In this document: positions 30,497 to 40,876 of the stretch, in pieces | Numbering within the stretch: the stretch's first letter is position 1 | How the letters are laid out: each line of letters starts with the position of its first letter | Assembly: GCA_021799575.1 (NCBI GenBank) | Contig: JAJZAD010000001.1 | Span: forward strand, 1 to 64,000 | Direction: 5' to 3' | Length of the DNA: 64,000 nucleotides | DNA from: a bacterium | GTDB lineage: Bacteria > Patescibacteriota > Saccharimonadia > Saccharimonadales > UBA4665 | Notes under the pieces: model-generated | Seen by the model: the letters and a program-made list of their open reading frames with translations, nothing else | Databases searched by the model: none | Told to the model about the DNA's origin: nothing | Position numbers and translations under genes: made by a program

Positions 30497-31479
30497 TTCT
30501 TCTTCCTCCTTTTCTTAGCCTTGTTTTTGGAAGAAGGTTTGGTTTTATTATTGGTCAAGGGTGGTGTATTTTTAAGCGATTCTTGCTTGGAAACAAAGGC
30601 TGGTTCGGTAACCACTTCACCTTCCGGAATTTTGGCCAGGTCTTTTGATGGCGTATCAGCAATGGCTTCAAGTTCAGTCTCGTCCCTTGAAAGCACTCTC
30701 CATTGTTGAATAAAGGCTATGGTACCACTGGCTAGCCAATACAAACTTAAGGCTGCCGGAAGGCCGACAGTTACAAAAAAGATCATAACCGGCAATAAGT
30801 AGCGGGTACTTCTGGAAACTGCCGCGTTAACCTCAGACTGATCAGCTTTCTGGCCACTGGTGCCCGCTTCTTTTAGGATGTCCCTGAGTTTACGGGCGTC
30901 TTTTGATGTCGGCAGAAGTTGTTTGCTCTGGTAATACTGGGCTATTGCACTGCCAAGTACTATAATCATGGCCGGCCAGTAAATATGTCCTCCTGAGGTG
31001 GCACTTTTAGTTAGATTAATAAACCCGAATAGTGTGTCGTCGAAACGGTGTATGTTGTGAGCTAGTGTTTGCATCCACGACAAGTGATGGATACCGCTGT
31101 AAGAGAGAGTAAGTAAGGACTTAGGGTTTGAAGCTACTTGCCTAAGCGCATCATATAATCCCCAAAGAATAATGAATTGGGGTATTAGGATTCCGATTGA
31201 GCCGATCGGATTGACCCCTTTTTCTTTATACAGCTCCATTAGCATAACCGATTCTTTTTGTCGGTCTCCAGCGGCTTTCTTTTTAATCTCTTTAAGCTGT
31301 GGCTGCAGTTCCCGCATAATCTTGGCTTGCCGGAGTTGTTTTTTAACCAGCGGCCACATCAACAGACGAACTATAAGGGTAAATATTATAATCGCTAGTC
31401 CAAAATTGTGGCCAGGAATTAAAGCATAAATTAAGACCAATAGATTAAACAGTGGTTTGACAATAATGGTTGTAAACAT
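30493..31479 (-). CDS. yidC: membrane protein insertase YidC/Oxa1
   Basis: IPGHNFGLAIIIFTLIVRLLMWPLVKKQLRQAKIMRELQPQLKEIKKK; synteny. Confidence 0.94.
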   Translation of the reverse strand: MFTTIIVKPLFNLLVLIYALIPGHNFGLAIIIFTLIVRLLMWPLVKKQLRQAKIMRELQPQLKEIKKKAAGDRQKESVMLMELYKEKGVNPIGSIGILIPQFIILWGLYDALRQVASNPKSLLTLSYSGIHHLSWMQTLAHNIHRFDDTLFGFINLTKSATSGGHIYWPAMIIVLGSAIAQYYQSKQLLPTSKDARKLRDILKEAGTSGQKADQSEVNAAVSRSTRYLLPVMIFFVTVGLPAALSLYWLASGTIAFIQQWRVLSRDETELEAIADTPSKDLAKIPEGEVVTEPAFVSKQESLKNTPPLTNNKTKPSSKNKAKKRRKKK

Positions 31480-31564
31480 GTGTAAGTAACTAAGCTTAAC
31501 TTTCTTCTTAAATAACTATAGCAGACGTGCTTTTAAACATGCCTAATAAGTTTATAAAAAGAGT

Positions 31565-31909
31565 TCAAATAATCTTCGCCTGTTTTAACAAAACACCTAT
31601 CAAATCAGAGACTTGGTTTATGTCCATATTGGCTATTTCGTCGCTGTATACGTTAAATATTAAATCAAAACCGCCTTCGATTTGTTTATCGTACTGCCTG
31701 ATAGTTTCGTATATTTTTCTTCTGATACGATTCCTGGTCACCGACGATTTATTGATTTTTCTGGATATAACCACCGCCGCCCGGTAACCAGTCCTCTTGG
31801 GGTTAGGTGCAAACTTTAGTGTTAAGAGTTGGCTACGAACGGTTTTGCCATACTTATACGCCCGGTTCAAAGAGGTCCTTCCGTGAAAACGGTGAGCCCT
31901 GTTTAACAT
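31565..31909 (-). CDS. rnpA: ribonuclease P protein component
   Basis: AAVVISRKINKSSVTRNRIRRKIYETIR; synteny with rpmH. Confidence 0.93.
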   Translation of the reverse strand: MLNRAHRFHGRTSLNRAYKYGKTVRSQLLTLKFAPNPKRTGYRAAVVISRKINKSSVTRNRIRRKIYETIRQYDKQIEGGFDLIFNVYSDEIANMDINQVSDLIGVLLKQAKII

Positions 31910-31922
31910 CTTCTAGGTATTT

Positions 31923-32060
31923 TTAAGCTGATAGTTTAACTCTGCCTTTGTTGCGGCGCCGTTTTAAGACGTTATGACCGTCTTTGGTACTCATGCGTTT
32001 TAAGAATCCATGTTCTTTGGCACGGTGAATTTTTTTGGGTTGGAATGTTCGTTTGGGCAT
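31923..32060 (-). CDS. rpmH: 50S ribosomal protein L34
   Basis: Hand translation [45 protein letters not shown] (45 aa; below ORF-track cutoff). Confidence 0.97.
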   Translation of the reverse strand: MPKRTFQPKKIHRAKEHGFLKRMSTKDGHNVLKRRRNKGRVKLSA

Positions 32061-32099
32061 AGCTCTCCTGGAAATTTAGTGAAAATAACAATGTTTAAC

Positions 32100-32303
32100 C
32101 TATTAATCTTAGCAAGTTTTCCACGTTGGTGCCAGTTTAATCCACAATTTTATAGATGTATATATTACCTGTGTATAAATCCACCTCAGTTTAGTAGAAT
32201 GGTTATTATAACGATTTTTACAATCGATTAGGGTGTGGAAAAAGGTCGATTATGGGTTTAAACTAAGTGTCACTAAGTTAGAGACAGAGAGTTTAAAAAA
32301 GAA
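32100..32303. promoter_or_regulatory. oriC: oriC region, left part (DnaA boxes upstream of dnaA)
   Basis: Perfect DnaA box TGTGTATAA (32170-32178), near-match TGTGGAAAA (32234-32242), additional one-mismatch sites (TTTTCCACG, TAATCCACA); AT-rich rpmH-dnaA gap. Confidence 0.75.
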
Positions 32304-33653
32304 ATGAATAGTCCTTTGTGGCAGGCGGTTTTGGGAGAAATCGAACTTTCGGTGTCCCGTGGAAACTACCTAACGTGGTTTAAAAACACCCAGCTTGTTG
32401 AACAGACTGATGAAATGGTAGTAATCGGTGTACCGAATGTATTTATAAAACAGCAGCTTGAGAAGAAATTTAATGACATTGTCAGCCAGACACTGAAGAA
32501 AAACGGCGTAAACCCAAAGGTTATAGAGTATCGGATTGTGGCTATGGATATTAAGAAACACGACGATCCTGATCCGATCCTAACCCAAAAACCCCAAACC
32601 TCCACCTTTACAGGGGTTGAGACTATTAATCATTCTTATCGGCAAGGGTTAAACAACCGCTATAATTTTGATAATTTTATTGTCGGATCATCGAATGAAT
32701 TGGCTTTTGCAGCCTGCCAATCAATAGTTGCCAACCCGGGCAGTAAATACAACCCGTTAATGATTTACGGCGGTGTCGGTATAGGTAAGACTCATCTTAT
32801 TCAGGCGGTAGGTAACGCTATCCTGGCCAGTAACCCTGATGCTAAGGTGTTATATATTACTACCGAGCAATTTGTTCAGGAATTCGTGGACGCCTTAAGA
32901 TACAGAAAAACCACCGGTTTTGCCAACCATTATCGTTCAGCGGATGTTTTAATTGTTGACGATATTCAATTTATAAGTGGTAAGGAAAAGATTCAGGAAG
33001 AGTTTTTCCATACTTTTAACGCCCTATACCAGGCAAATAAGCAGATTATTATTAGCTCAGATCGGTTGGCTAGAGAAATTCCGATTGAAGAAAGGCTCCA
33101 AAGCCGCTTTGCTCAAGGTATGAGTATAGATATGCAGACACCGGATTTTGAAACCAGGTGCGCGATAGTGCAATCTAAAGCTAATAGTAGCGACATAGCT
33201 CTACCTAACGATGTGGTGGAATATTTGGCTACAAATATTAACACTAATGTACGGGAGTTGGAGGGGGCTTTAAACCAATTGCTTGCTTTCTGTGAAATGC
33301 GCGGGTTATCTCCTAATTTAGATATAGCTGTAAGTGTTTTAGGAAACAGTAAGAATCGGCCGAAACACTTGTCTGCTAAACAAATAATTGAGCGGACTGC
33401 AAAACATTTTCAAGTATCAATGGAGGATATTTTAGGTCCTAAAAGAGATAAAGACATTGTAGTACCGAGACAAATCGCTATGTATATGTTAAGAAGTGAG
33501 CTTCATTTAAGTTTTCCTAAAATAGCTAGGGAACTTGGTCGCAAAGACCATACTACGGCTATTCATTCGGTTGAGAAGATATCTAAAGAAACACAACTTG
33601 ATGCTTCGTTAAGGTCGGCTATATCCGAGATTAAGGACAGGTTATATGCTTGA
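32304..33653 (+). CDS. dnaA: chromosomal replication initiator DnaA
   Basis: YGGVGIGKTHLIQAVGN, VLIVDDIQFISGKEKIQEEFFHTFN, C-terminal REL.RKDHTTAIHS. Confidence 0.98.
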   Translation: MNSPLWQAVLGEIELSVSRGNYLTWFKNTQLVEQTDEMVVIGVPNVFIKQQLEKKFNDIVSQTLKKNGVNPKVIEYRIVAMDIKKHDDPDPILTQKPQTSTFTGVETINHSYRQGLNNRYNFDNFIVGSSNELAFAACQSIVANPGSKYNPLMIYGGVGIGKTHLIQAVGNAILASNPDAKVLYITTEQFVQEFVDALRYRKTTGFANHYRSADVLIVDDIQFISGKEKIQEEFFHTFNALYQANKQIIISSDRLAREIPIEERLQSRFAQGMSIDMQTPDFETRCAIVQSKANSSDIALPNDVVEYLATNINTNVRELEGALNQLLAFCEMRGLSPNLDIAVSVLGNSKNRPKHLSAKQIIERTAKHFQVSMEDILGPKRDKDIVVPRQIAMYMLRSELHLSFPKIARELGRKDHTTAIHSVEKISKETQLDASLRSAISEIKDRLYA

Positions 33654-33711
33654 GCAAAAACCTACCTATATTTGTTTATATATCTACTCAGGTTGTTTAA
33701 AACCCTTATAT

Positions 33712-33736
33712 AAAACCACAATGGGGTTGTGGTTTT
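33712..33736 (+). terminator. hairpin after dnaA (intrinsic terminator or origin structure)
   Basis: 10-bp perfect stem AAAACCACAA-TGGGG-TTGTGGTTTT followed by T. Confidence 0.6.
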
Positions 33737-33922
33737 TACTTAAGGCTGTGGTTTTTAATAAATTTTTCACACACTTTAAACTTCAATTAAACACATATAG
33801 AAAGTTTAATTTAACAGTTGTTTTTTATAATTTATACACATTAACCACAGGATTAACTATAAATATAAAGTTAAATACTTAATTTTTATTATTTTTGTAA
33901 CCATGGAAAGGATTTAAATCTC
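33737..33922. promoter_or_regulatory. oriC region, right part (dnaA-dnaN gap)
   Basis: DnaA boxes TTTTTCACA (33763-33771) and TTATACACA (33832-33840), highly AT-rich. Confidence 0.65.
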
Positions 33923-35014
33923 ATGAAACTCCAAGTCACACAAGAAAATCTAAACCAAGCCTTGAGTTCAATCGGTAGAATCGCTAATAGCCGAAATACT
34001 CTTCCTATACTCTCAAACGTGCTAATCAAAACCTCTAACAACCGGCTTAGTTTAACCGCAACTAACCTGGATATTGCGATAGTACACTACATTGGAGCTA
34101 AAATCAGCGAAGAGGGTGCTATAACCGTACCCGCTAGGTTAATGCAGGATTTCATAGGTAGTTTACCTCAAAGTGTTATTGATCTCGAATTAACCAACAC
34201 AAAACTTAAAATCACCACCGATAAATACCACTCAATAATAAACGGTATAATTGCCGATGATTTTCCGGTAATGCCGACAATTAAAGACGCTAAGAATATA
34301 AAACTTAATAACGGTTTATTAAAAAAAGCCTTAAATCAAACGGTTTTTGCAGCTAGTAGTGATGAGGCTAGACAAGTGTTAACCGGTGTTTATTTACACA
34401 CTAAAGATGATAAGTTGTTTATAGCAGCAACCGACAGTTTTAGATTAGCGGAAAAAGAACTAGGTAAGAATAACCAACAAATTGCTATTTTAATTCCAGC
34501 TACTGCTATGCAGGAACTGTTAAGAGTAACACCAGACCAAGAAGGAGAGGTTGTTATTTCTTATAACGAGCAACAGGTTTTATTCCAGACCGGAGATATA
34601 GAATTAACAGCCAGGCTAATTGAAGGAAATTATCCGGATTACCAAAAACTAATACCCACAATATTTAATTCCTCAATCCAACTTAAAAGAAACGACCTAA
34701 TAAACATAACTAAAGTGTCTAATTTATTCGCTAAAGAAAGCGCCGGTAGTGTGACAATTGAATTAGATGAGAAAACCAATAAATTGAGTATTAACTCTAT
34801 TGCCTCACAAATAGGTGAGAATAACGCCACGGCTGAGGGTAAAGTTATTGGCGGGGGTAGTATTACTATTAACTCACGTTACCTACTAGATGTCCTTTCG
34901 GTTTTAAATGGTGACGAAGTTTACTTCGGTTTCAATGGTAAACTTGAACCAACCATCATAAAAGACCCCAAAGACCCGAGCTATAAACACATAATCATGC
35001 CTTTAAAAAGTTAA
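33923..35014 (+). CDS. dnaN: DNA polymerase III beta subunit
   Basis: MKLQVTQENLNQALSSIGRIANSRNTLPILSNVLI; C-terminal IIMPLKS. Confidence 0.97.
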   Translation: MKLQVTQENLNQALSSIGRIANSRNTLPILSNVLIKTSNNRLSLTATNLDIAIVHYIGAKISEEGAITVPARLMQDFIGSLPQSVIDLELTNTKLKITTDKYHSIINGIIADDFPVMPTIKDAKNIKLNNGLLKKALNQTVFAASSDEARQVLTGVYLHTKDDKLFIAATDSFRLAEKELGKNNQQIAILIPATAMQELLRVTPDQEGEVVISYNEQQVLFQTGDIELTARLIEGNYPDYQKLIPTIFNSSIQLKRNDLINITKVSNLFAKESAGSVTIELDEKTNKLSINSIASQIGENNATAEGKVIGGGSITINSRYLLDVLSVLNGDEVYFGFNGKLEPTIIKDPKDPSYKHIIMPLKS

Positions 35015-35017
35015 ACC

Positions 35018-36052
35018 ATGATTGCCGAAATCCGGCTACAACAATTCCGATCCTACCCAGATAAAACCTTTAAACTCTCATCTGGTTTAAATGTGGTTGT
35101 CGGACCGAACGCAAGCGGTAAAACCAATCTATTAGAAGCGATTATGGTTATATGTACAGGTAATTCATTTAGAGCTCCAGACAATGAACTGGTTATGTAT
35201 GGTAAACAGTGGTCTAGAATTGATGCGAAAACCTCCCAAGGCAACAGAACACTTAAACTAACTACAACCAACAAAGAGTTTCTATTAGAAGGTAAATCAC
35301 ACAAAAACCTAAACCATAATACCCAAATACCATTAGTGTTATTTGAGCCCTACCACTTATTAATGATTTCTGGCGCACCGGAATTAAGAAGAAACTACCT
35401 AGACGGAGTCTTGGATTCCATTCAACCAGACTATAAAAAGATCCGGAAAAATTACCACAGAACCCTTAGGCAGAGAAACACACTACTAAAAAAGGGACAT
35501 ATTAACAATAATGAACTTTTCCCTTGGAATGTACGGTTGAGTCAAATAGGAGGTATTATAGCTAACTCAAGAGCAAAACTAATAACCAAACTAAATGAAA
35601 CCCTAACCGAGTCATATCAAAAAATTTCAGATGGTAAAGAGAAGATTACATTAAAGTATAAAACCAACATAGATCTAAGTAATTATGAGAGCCAACTGGT
35701 CAGGAAATTAGAGCAAACCATAGATCTCGATTTGATCAAAGGATTCACTATGTACGGACCACACAGAGAAGACATGAAGATACTAGTTAATAACAAAGAC
35801 CCAAACCTTTTTTATTCTAGGGGAGAAACCCGAACACTTGTAGTAGCGCTTAAAATAAGCGAACTAAAAACCGTATCTTTAATCAAAAAAGACCCTATTA
35901 TTTTATTGGATGATGTATTCAGTGAACTTGATTCCAAGCGCCAACAAGCTCTAGCTGCTTTTTTATCAACAAACACCCAATCTTTAATAACAACCACGGA
36001 AATAAACAATAATAACTTACATAAAAAAGGAGTAATTATTAAAACCACTTAG
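35018..36052 (+). CDS. recF: DNA replication/repair protein RecF
   Basis: VVGPNASGKTNLLEAI; YGPHREDM; LLDDVFSELDSKRQQAL. Confidence 0.96.
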   Translation: MIAEIRLQQFRSYPDKTFKLSSGLNVVVGPNASGKTNLLEAIMVICTGNSFRAPDNELVMYGKQWSRIDAKTSQGNRTLKLTTTNKEFLLEGKSHKNLNHNTQIPLVLFEPYHLLMISGAPELRRNYLDGVLDSIQPDYKKIRKNYHRTLRQRNTLLKKGHINNNELFPWNVRLSQIGGIIANSRAKLITKLNETLTESYQKISDGKEKITLKYKTNIDLSNYESQLVRKLEQTIDLDLIKGFTMYGPHREDMKILVNNKDPNLFYSRGETRTLVVALKISELKTVSLIKKDPIILLDDVFSELDSKRQQALAAFLSTNTQSLITTTEINNNNLHKKGVIIKTT

Positions 36053-36075
36053 AAGTTTAGTTTGTTTAAAACCTG

Positions 36076-36768
36076 TTAAATTGGCTGGTTAGTAGCTGAA
36101 TTAATTAGTTGGTAAGAACTAAGATTATGTTGAGACAACCATTGTTTAGCGTTATTTATAGCTGCATTTTCAGCGCTATTGCCTTGAGTCGTGTCCCAAT
36201 AAGACGGCACATAGGTAAAATCAATACTTGGCGGGGAAGTACTATTAGAAATAGTTAATTGATAGTCTGTTCCTTCATATGGCAAATAAGACAAACCAGA
36301 TAAAGAAGGCTCTAAACTAGATTGAATACTTAGTATTTGGTTTTGTTGGTTTTGTGAAATTTGAGACCAAGTTACATATATGGGTTTAAAGTTTATTGTG
36401 GTTGTAGATGTAGCACTACTTTGAGAAGTTACAGAAATGTTAATAAAATAATTCTTACTCGCTTTCAATGGAGTCGCTAGTTGTAGGGACAACATTCTGT
36501 TTTTAACCACGGATTTATAAATTAAACCCTTGGAACCACTCACAGCTAACCTACTACTCCTAAGCGGTTGATTATATGAGACGTCTATTGTTGGGGTTAA
36601 AGTATTTATGGACGAAGGATTGGGATTTATAGAAACAACATCAAAAGTTTGGCGACTAAACAACCATAAAACAATCGCCATAATCAACACAATAGTTATT
36701 CCCAACACAAACAGAAACTTTCTGTTATGAAGTGCAACACTTAAACTCTGATTAGTTTGGGGAAACAT
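36076..36768 (-). CDS. membrane-anchored protein with Ig-like domain
   Basis: N-terminal TM; SINTLTPTIDVSYNQPLRSS.. beta-rich region. Confidence 0.6.
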   Translation of the reverse strand: MFPQTNQSLSVALHNRKFLFVLGITIVLIMAIVLWLFSRQTFDVVSINPNPSSINTLTPTIDVSYNQPLRSSRLAVSGSKGLIYKSVVKNRMLSLQLATPLKASKNYFINISVTSQSSATSTTTINFKPIYVTWSQISQNQQNQILSIQSSLEPSLSGLSYLPYEGTDYQLTISNSTSPPSIDFTYVPSYWDTTQGNSAENAAINNAKQWLSQHNLSSYQLINSATNQPI

Positions 36769-37999
36769 ATCCTATTATTCCATCTGATGTGGATGGCTCC
36801 GGTCCGACTTCACTTACAACACTGGTGTCAAGCGTCCAATAACCAACCACCGGGTTTGTCTGGTCGCCACCTATTAATGTTACATTTCCGCTTGAATCTA
36901 CCGACACCACAATATTCACATGCCCCATCCAATCATATCCATTACCTGAATGTATAGCTAGATCTCCAGGTTGAGGAGTATATGTGCCGCTTGGATGCCA
37001 AGAAAACCCCTGCCCGCTTAGCCCCAAGTTGTATATCTCGTCCACCGCAGGAAGATCCCAACCGTCATTACCACCACTGAACGGATAACCCGCCTGTTTA
37101 TAAACCCAACTGACAAAATCAGCGCACCATTCTTCGTCAGCACCGTTATAGTCATAGATGGGGGCTCCAGGAGGCTGAACCGAACCGATTTGCCAGCAAC
37201 CTAACTGTTGTTCGGCTATAGCCACAATCCGCTGCCTCAAACTGGAAGCAGAAATATTGGAGTCACAACTAAGAGCGACTGCCGCTGTAGCATTTCCATA
37301 ACTTACAGTCACACTATTGCCAGCTGCTGCAATCATGGCATTAATTTCATTGGTTAGATAACTTATGTAACCACTAGGATTATTACCCTCTCCCGCGGGA
37401 GCGTATTTATTAACAAACTCGGGTATAGTATTAATGCCTTGGTCAATATAACCAACTTTCAAGAATTCTTGTTCATCAGTGTTTGGGTCACTGACACTTG
37501 CCAACCACGAGGGCCACGCATACCAATCGGTTGTCTTGTTTGTTCCTGCAGCTGTAGCTGCTACAAAGGGTTGTCCCGAAGCAGCAGTACGTCCGAACGT
37601 ATTGTATGAGCCTGGCGGCGGCGTTACAGTTCCTAAACCTTGTTCGTGCCAACCTATAGCAACCACCAAAAAAGGGTTAACATTCTCAGCAATAGACCCG
37701 CTAACGATTGCCTGCGCCATCTTTGTACCATCGAATGGAGAAGAACTACTAAGGTTTTGTATAAAGTTCGCTATTGCGGCAACAAGTGCATTTTCATTAT
37801 TAACAGTAATACACGACATTGATACACAGATACCGTTGTAAGGAGAGCTTACGCCACTATTATTATTGTTTTGTGAACCGTTATAGTAAATACTATCGTT
37901 ATACAGGCTAAATAAATCTTGGTTGGAAAGAGCGGAAACCCGTCCAAAGTAAAAGACGTTAACAATAGTTACCAAAGCTATTACTACAACGCGCTTCAT
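36752..37999 (-). CDS. secreted peptidoglycan hydrolase: lysozyme-like domain plus C-terminal CHAP domain
   Basis: AENVNPFLVVAIGWHEQGLGT; CHAP-type DEEWCADFVSWVYKQAGYPF...PGDLAIHSGNGYDWMGHVNIVV. Confidence 0.83.
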   Translation of the reverse strand: MKRVVVIALVTIVNVFYFGRVSALSNQDLFSLYNDSIYYNGSQNNNNSGVSSPYNGICVSMSCITVNNENALVAAIANFIQNLSSSSPFDGTKMAQAIVSGSIAENVNPFLVVAIGWHEQGLGTVTPPPGSYNTFGRTAASGQPFVAATAAGTNKTTDWYAWPSWLASVSDPNTDEQEFLKVGYIDQGINTIPEFVNKYAPAGEGNNPSGYISYLTNEINAMIAAAGNSVTVSYGNATAAVALSCDSNISASSLRQRIVAIAEQQLGCWQIGSVQPPGAPIYDYNGADEEWCADFVSWVYKQAGYPFSGGNDGWDLPAVDEIYNLGLSGQGFSWHPSGTYTPQPGDLAIHSGNGYDWMGHVNIVVSVDSSGNVTLIGGDQTNPVVGYWTLDTSVVSEVGPEPSTSDGIIGYVSPN

Positions 38000-40632
38000 G
38001 ATGCAGTACTTTGGAAGTCGCTTATAAAGTTCGTTACTTCGTCATCAAGAATATACTGTCTGTAGCGGGTTATAATATCATTCTGGTTAATAAAATTCGT
38101 GACAGTACTATTGCAATTCTGGTTGTTTGTACCATAACCCATACCATTACAAATAACATTAGAAGCTACGTTTGAGGCTTGAATCGGCTGCACGGGTATG
38201 TCGGTAGAAAGGTTACCCATAGTGCCACATATTGGGTCAGGAGCACTTTGGCCGCTTTGCTGTTGCCAAAGGAGAGATGATGACATTTGCCCATTTTGAC
38301 CATATGGGCTTAAAGCAAAACAATGTAATAGATCATTCTGGTTATTGTCATATGATCCATAAGGATAGTTATTTGGATTACCCAGCAACTGGATCAGCGT
38401 TTTGCTGTTATTTTGATATGGCACAACAGTGTGAAATAGGTAATATTCGTTGTTAACCGGATCATATTTAGTAATATCATTGGTAGTAAAACCATATTGC
38501 GTGATGTCATAAGGGGCTCCAGGGTCAGTAGTTTGTGCTGCAAACGCTCTAGCGTCAATTAAATCTGCAAACGAATGAGCCAATAAAACCGGAGCCTTAA
38601 TTATGTCACTAAACATTGAGTTTATAATCCCCATTCTTGACAAAGGCAAATTGACTGCTAGCTTGGAAACCAAGGATTCGGGATTACTGAACGAGAAGGT
38701 TCTGTTTATGAATGATTTATTGCTTTCTTCGATATTGGCCAATTGGGTACCCTTTGAGTATAAAGTGGCTGATTGAGTGGATGTTAGGGGCACACCTCCG
38801 AGTCGTTGCATATACATATTGTTAGCAATATTAGTGCCTGCGTCCGCGTTGTTCATCCACTGTACAGAATTCTCGAGACCATCCATCGCTACGGGTGTAA
38901 AGTACTTAACTATATCCGGAATAATAATGTGCTGAGCCACTTGCTGCGTTCCTACAACCGCTCCACCAATAAGAATTTGTGCTGCCCCGAGTGAGGCAAA
39001 ATCTATAGTGGCGGTAGCGAGAGCGCCAACAACCATAAATATATGTCCAAAAATAGAGTTATTTAAGAGGGAGCATAAGAACTTGCCACCAGTGATGCTT
39101 AGTATGTTGTTTATGTCTCGAACAATATAACTGCCAGCATTTTGTACTGGTAGCAAGGAAGAACTAAAATCAGGATTATACCCAGGACTGCTTTTGTCCG
39201 AATTTACCGGTTTGCCTTCTATTCGCTGCCACGCAGCAGAACTCGAAAACGGCAAGGAGGCATCCTTAAGTGTTTGATCAGGAACTTTAGACTTTGTGCT
39301 GGTTTTTATAGTTGGATTTCCGTTAAATAAGCTAGTTACCTTACTAATCTGTTTACCAGACAGTTTCCCAGGGACCTTCATCTCATCCGCAAAACCTAGT
39401 AGCGTAGAGCTATGACGAACCAGAAAAGCAAGAATTGTCGGTATCCTGTCCTTTGATGCGGTGGTAGCGGCCTTATCTATGGAACATAAAGTAGAAACAA
39501 TAGAAGCTACAGTTAGTGAGTCAGCCAACTCAGGCTCAGCAGCAGCTTCGGTTTTTTGTAAAACTACGGCTTCTGAATCCCCTGAGGCGATTGCTTGATC
39601 TGCTGTGTTGATAATAGTATTGTCTTCAGCCGCTGTAAGAGCTTCGGAAGCAGCTTGAGCATTTGGTTCGTTTTTCGGCGCCTGCCCATCTTCTACTTGG
39701 GCGTCAGCAAGCTGTTCTGCCTCGTTTGTGGCGGTACCGTTAATATCATCTTCAATGTCATTTTCAGGTTTGGGATCTTCAGGGCTTGGTATGGGATTCC
39801 AGTTAGCCCCTTCGTCGACAGTAAGCAGGCTTCTATAGGCTTTAAGTTGCCCGATATCAAAATCTGGTATGGCAGCTTGAAATCGAGCTATCATTTCCGG
39901 TGTTTCGAGATCACCATAAGTAATAAGCTGCCCGGTGTTTTCATCTTCGAAGCTAATCTGGTTACCTTCGTCATTAACTTTAATACCTTGATTAGACAAA
40001 CTTTTCTGCACTTGGGGATCAGTGAACTTAAAAGCATCGATTTCAGCCGTCATAGGATCTTGATCTTGAGCGAGCTTCTCTGCTTCATTTTCAGTTCCAT
40101 CTTGATTGGCTATTTTCTCATCTGCGTTTGAGTTGGAACACCCCGTAAGAGTCGCCGTAGTCCCGGAAAGACCTCTACAATATATACGTGAGATAATACT
40201 GTTAGCAGCTTTCTTTACTACATAAGAAACTGCCTTGTCCTCATATCTGAGCATATCCTTCTCTATTGTGATCAACTCATAAGAAGCAAGAAAACCAAAG
40301 AAAAAAACCAGAGAGACAATAAAACCAATTAGGCCCCCACCTCCTATACCAATTCCCTTTTTATGTTTGCTGGCAAACTTAAGCGCTTTGCCAGCCGGTG
40401 TGAGGCTGGCTGCGGCCATTAGCCCCTTGGAGGCTAATCCGGAACCACTTTCTGCTCGATATAAGCCCCCTCTATCTATGGACGCTGTTTCTTGTTCCCC
40501 GGCTTGTGACCCATTGCCGTTATTGAAAGACCGCTCACTGTTTTGTAAGTCTTCTGAAGAAGCAGATGCTTTTTGATCTTCTTCCGTATCTCGATGATAG
40601 AAGCCGCTATCCGACATGTTTGTTATATGCAA
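37996..40632 (-). CDS. large membrane protein in secretion locus
   Basis: 878 aa with TM segments near 105-125 and 525-560; ATGA overlap with the CHAP gene. Confidence 0.7.
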   Translation of the reverse strand: MHITNMSDSGFYHRDTEEDQKASASSEDLQNSERSFNNGNGSQAGEQETASIDRGGLYRAESGSGLASKGLMAAASLTPAGKALKFASKHKKGIGIGGGGLIGFIVSLVFFFGFLASYELITIEKDMLRYEDKAVSYVVKKAANSIISRIYCRGLSGTTATLTGCSNSNADEKIANQDGTENEAEKLAQDQDPMTAEIDAFKFTDPQVQKSLSNQGIKVNDEGNQISFEDENTGQLITYGDLETPEMIARFQAAIPDFDIGQLKAYRSLLTVDEGANWNPIPSPEDPKPENDIEDDINGTATNEAEQLADAQVEDGQAPKNEPNAQAASEALTAAEDNTIINTADQAIASGDSEAVVLQKTEAAAEPELADSLTVASIVSTLCSIDKAATTASKDRIPTILAFLVRHSSTLLGFADEMKVPGKLSGKQISKVTSLFNGNPTIKTSTKSKVPDQTLKDASLPFSSSAAWQRIEGKPVNSDKSSPGYNPDFSSSLLPVQNAGSYIVRDINNILSITGGKFLCSLLNNSIFGHIFMVVGALATATIDFASLGAAQILIGGAVVGTQQVAQHIIIPDIVKYFTPVAMDGLENSVQWMNNADAGTNIANNMYMQRLGGVPLTSTQSATLYSKGTQLANIEESNKSFINRTFSFSNPESLVSKLAVNLPLSRMGIINSMFSDIIKAPVLLAHSFADLIDARAFAAQTTDPGAPYDITQYGFTTNDITKYDPVNNEYYLFHTVVPYQNNSKTLIQLLGNPNNYPYGSYDNNQNDLLHCFALSPYGQNGQMSSSLLWQQQSGQSAPDPICGTMGNLSTDIPVQPIQASNVASNVICNGMGYGTNNQNCNSTVTNFINQNDIITRYRQYILDDEVTNFISDFQSTAS

Positions 40633-40876
40633 AGTCCTTTAATCCAGATTATACTCCATAGTTTAAATGGTTAATTAGGACGTTTCTTGTTAGTTTTAGT
40701 ATACCAAAAACTAAAAGCCTTATAATAAACTACCTTCTTAGTTACATAAAGCCTAGAGTCTTTCGGTAAAAGAACTATACACTATTTAGAATAAATACAA
40801 TGGACTTAGGCACAATAAAGTACCAACCAGACACCTTACCCCCTAGGGTATTTAGAAACAAATAGATCATATGAGA

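Noticed and set aside
33646-33882. 78-aa plus ORF after dnaA
   Set aside because: Low-complexity translation of the AT-rich dnaA-dnaN gap containing DnaA boxes and a hairpin.
39595-40131. 178-aa plus ORF antisense to the 878-aa secretion protein
   Set aside because: Opposite a long ORF in a consistent operon; no recognisable domain or SD.
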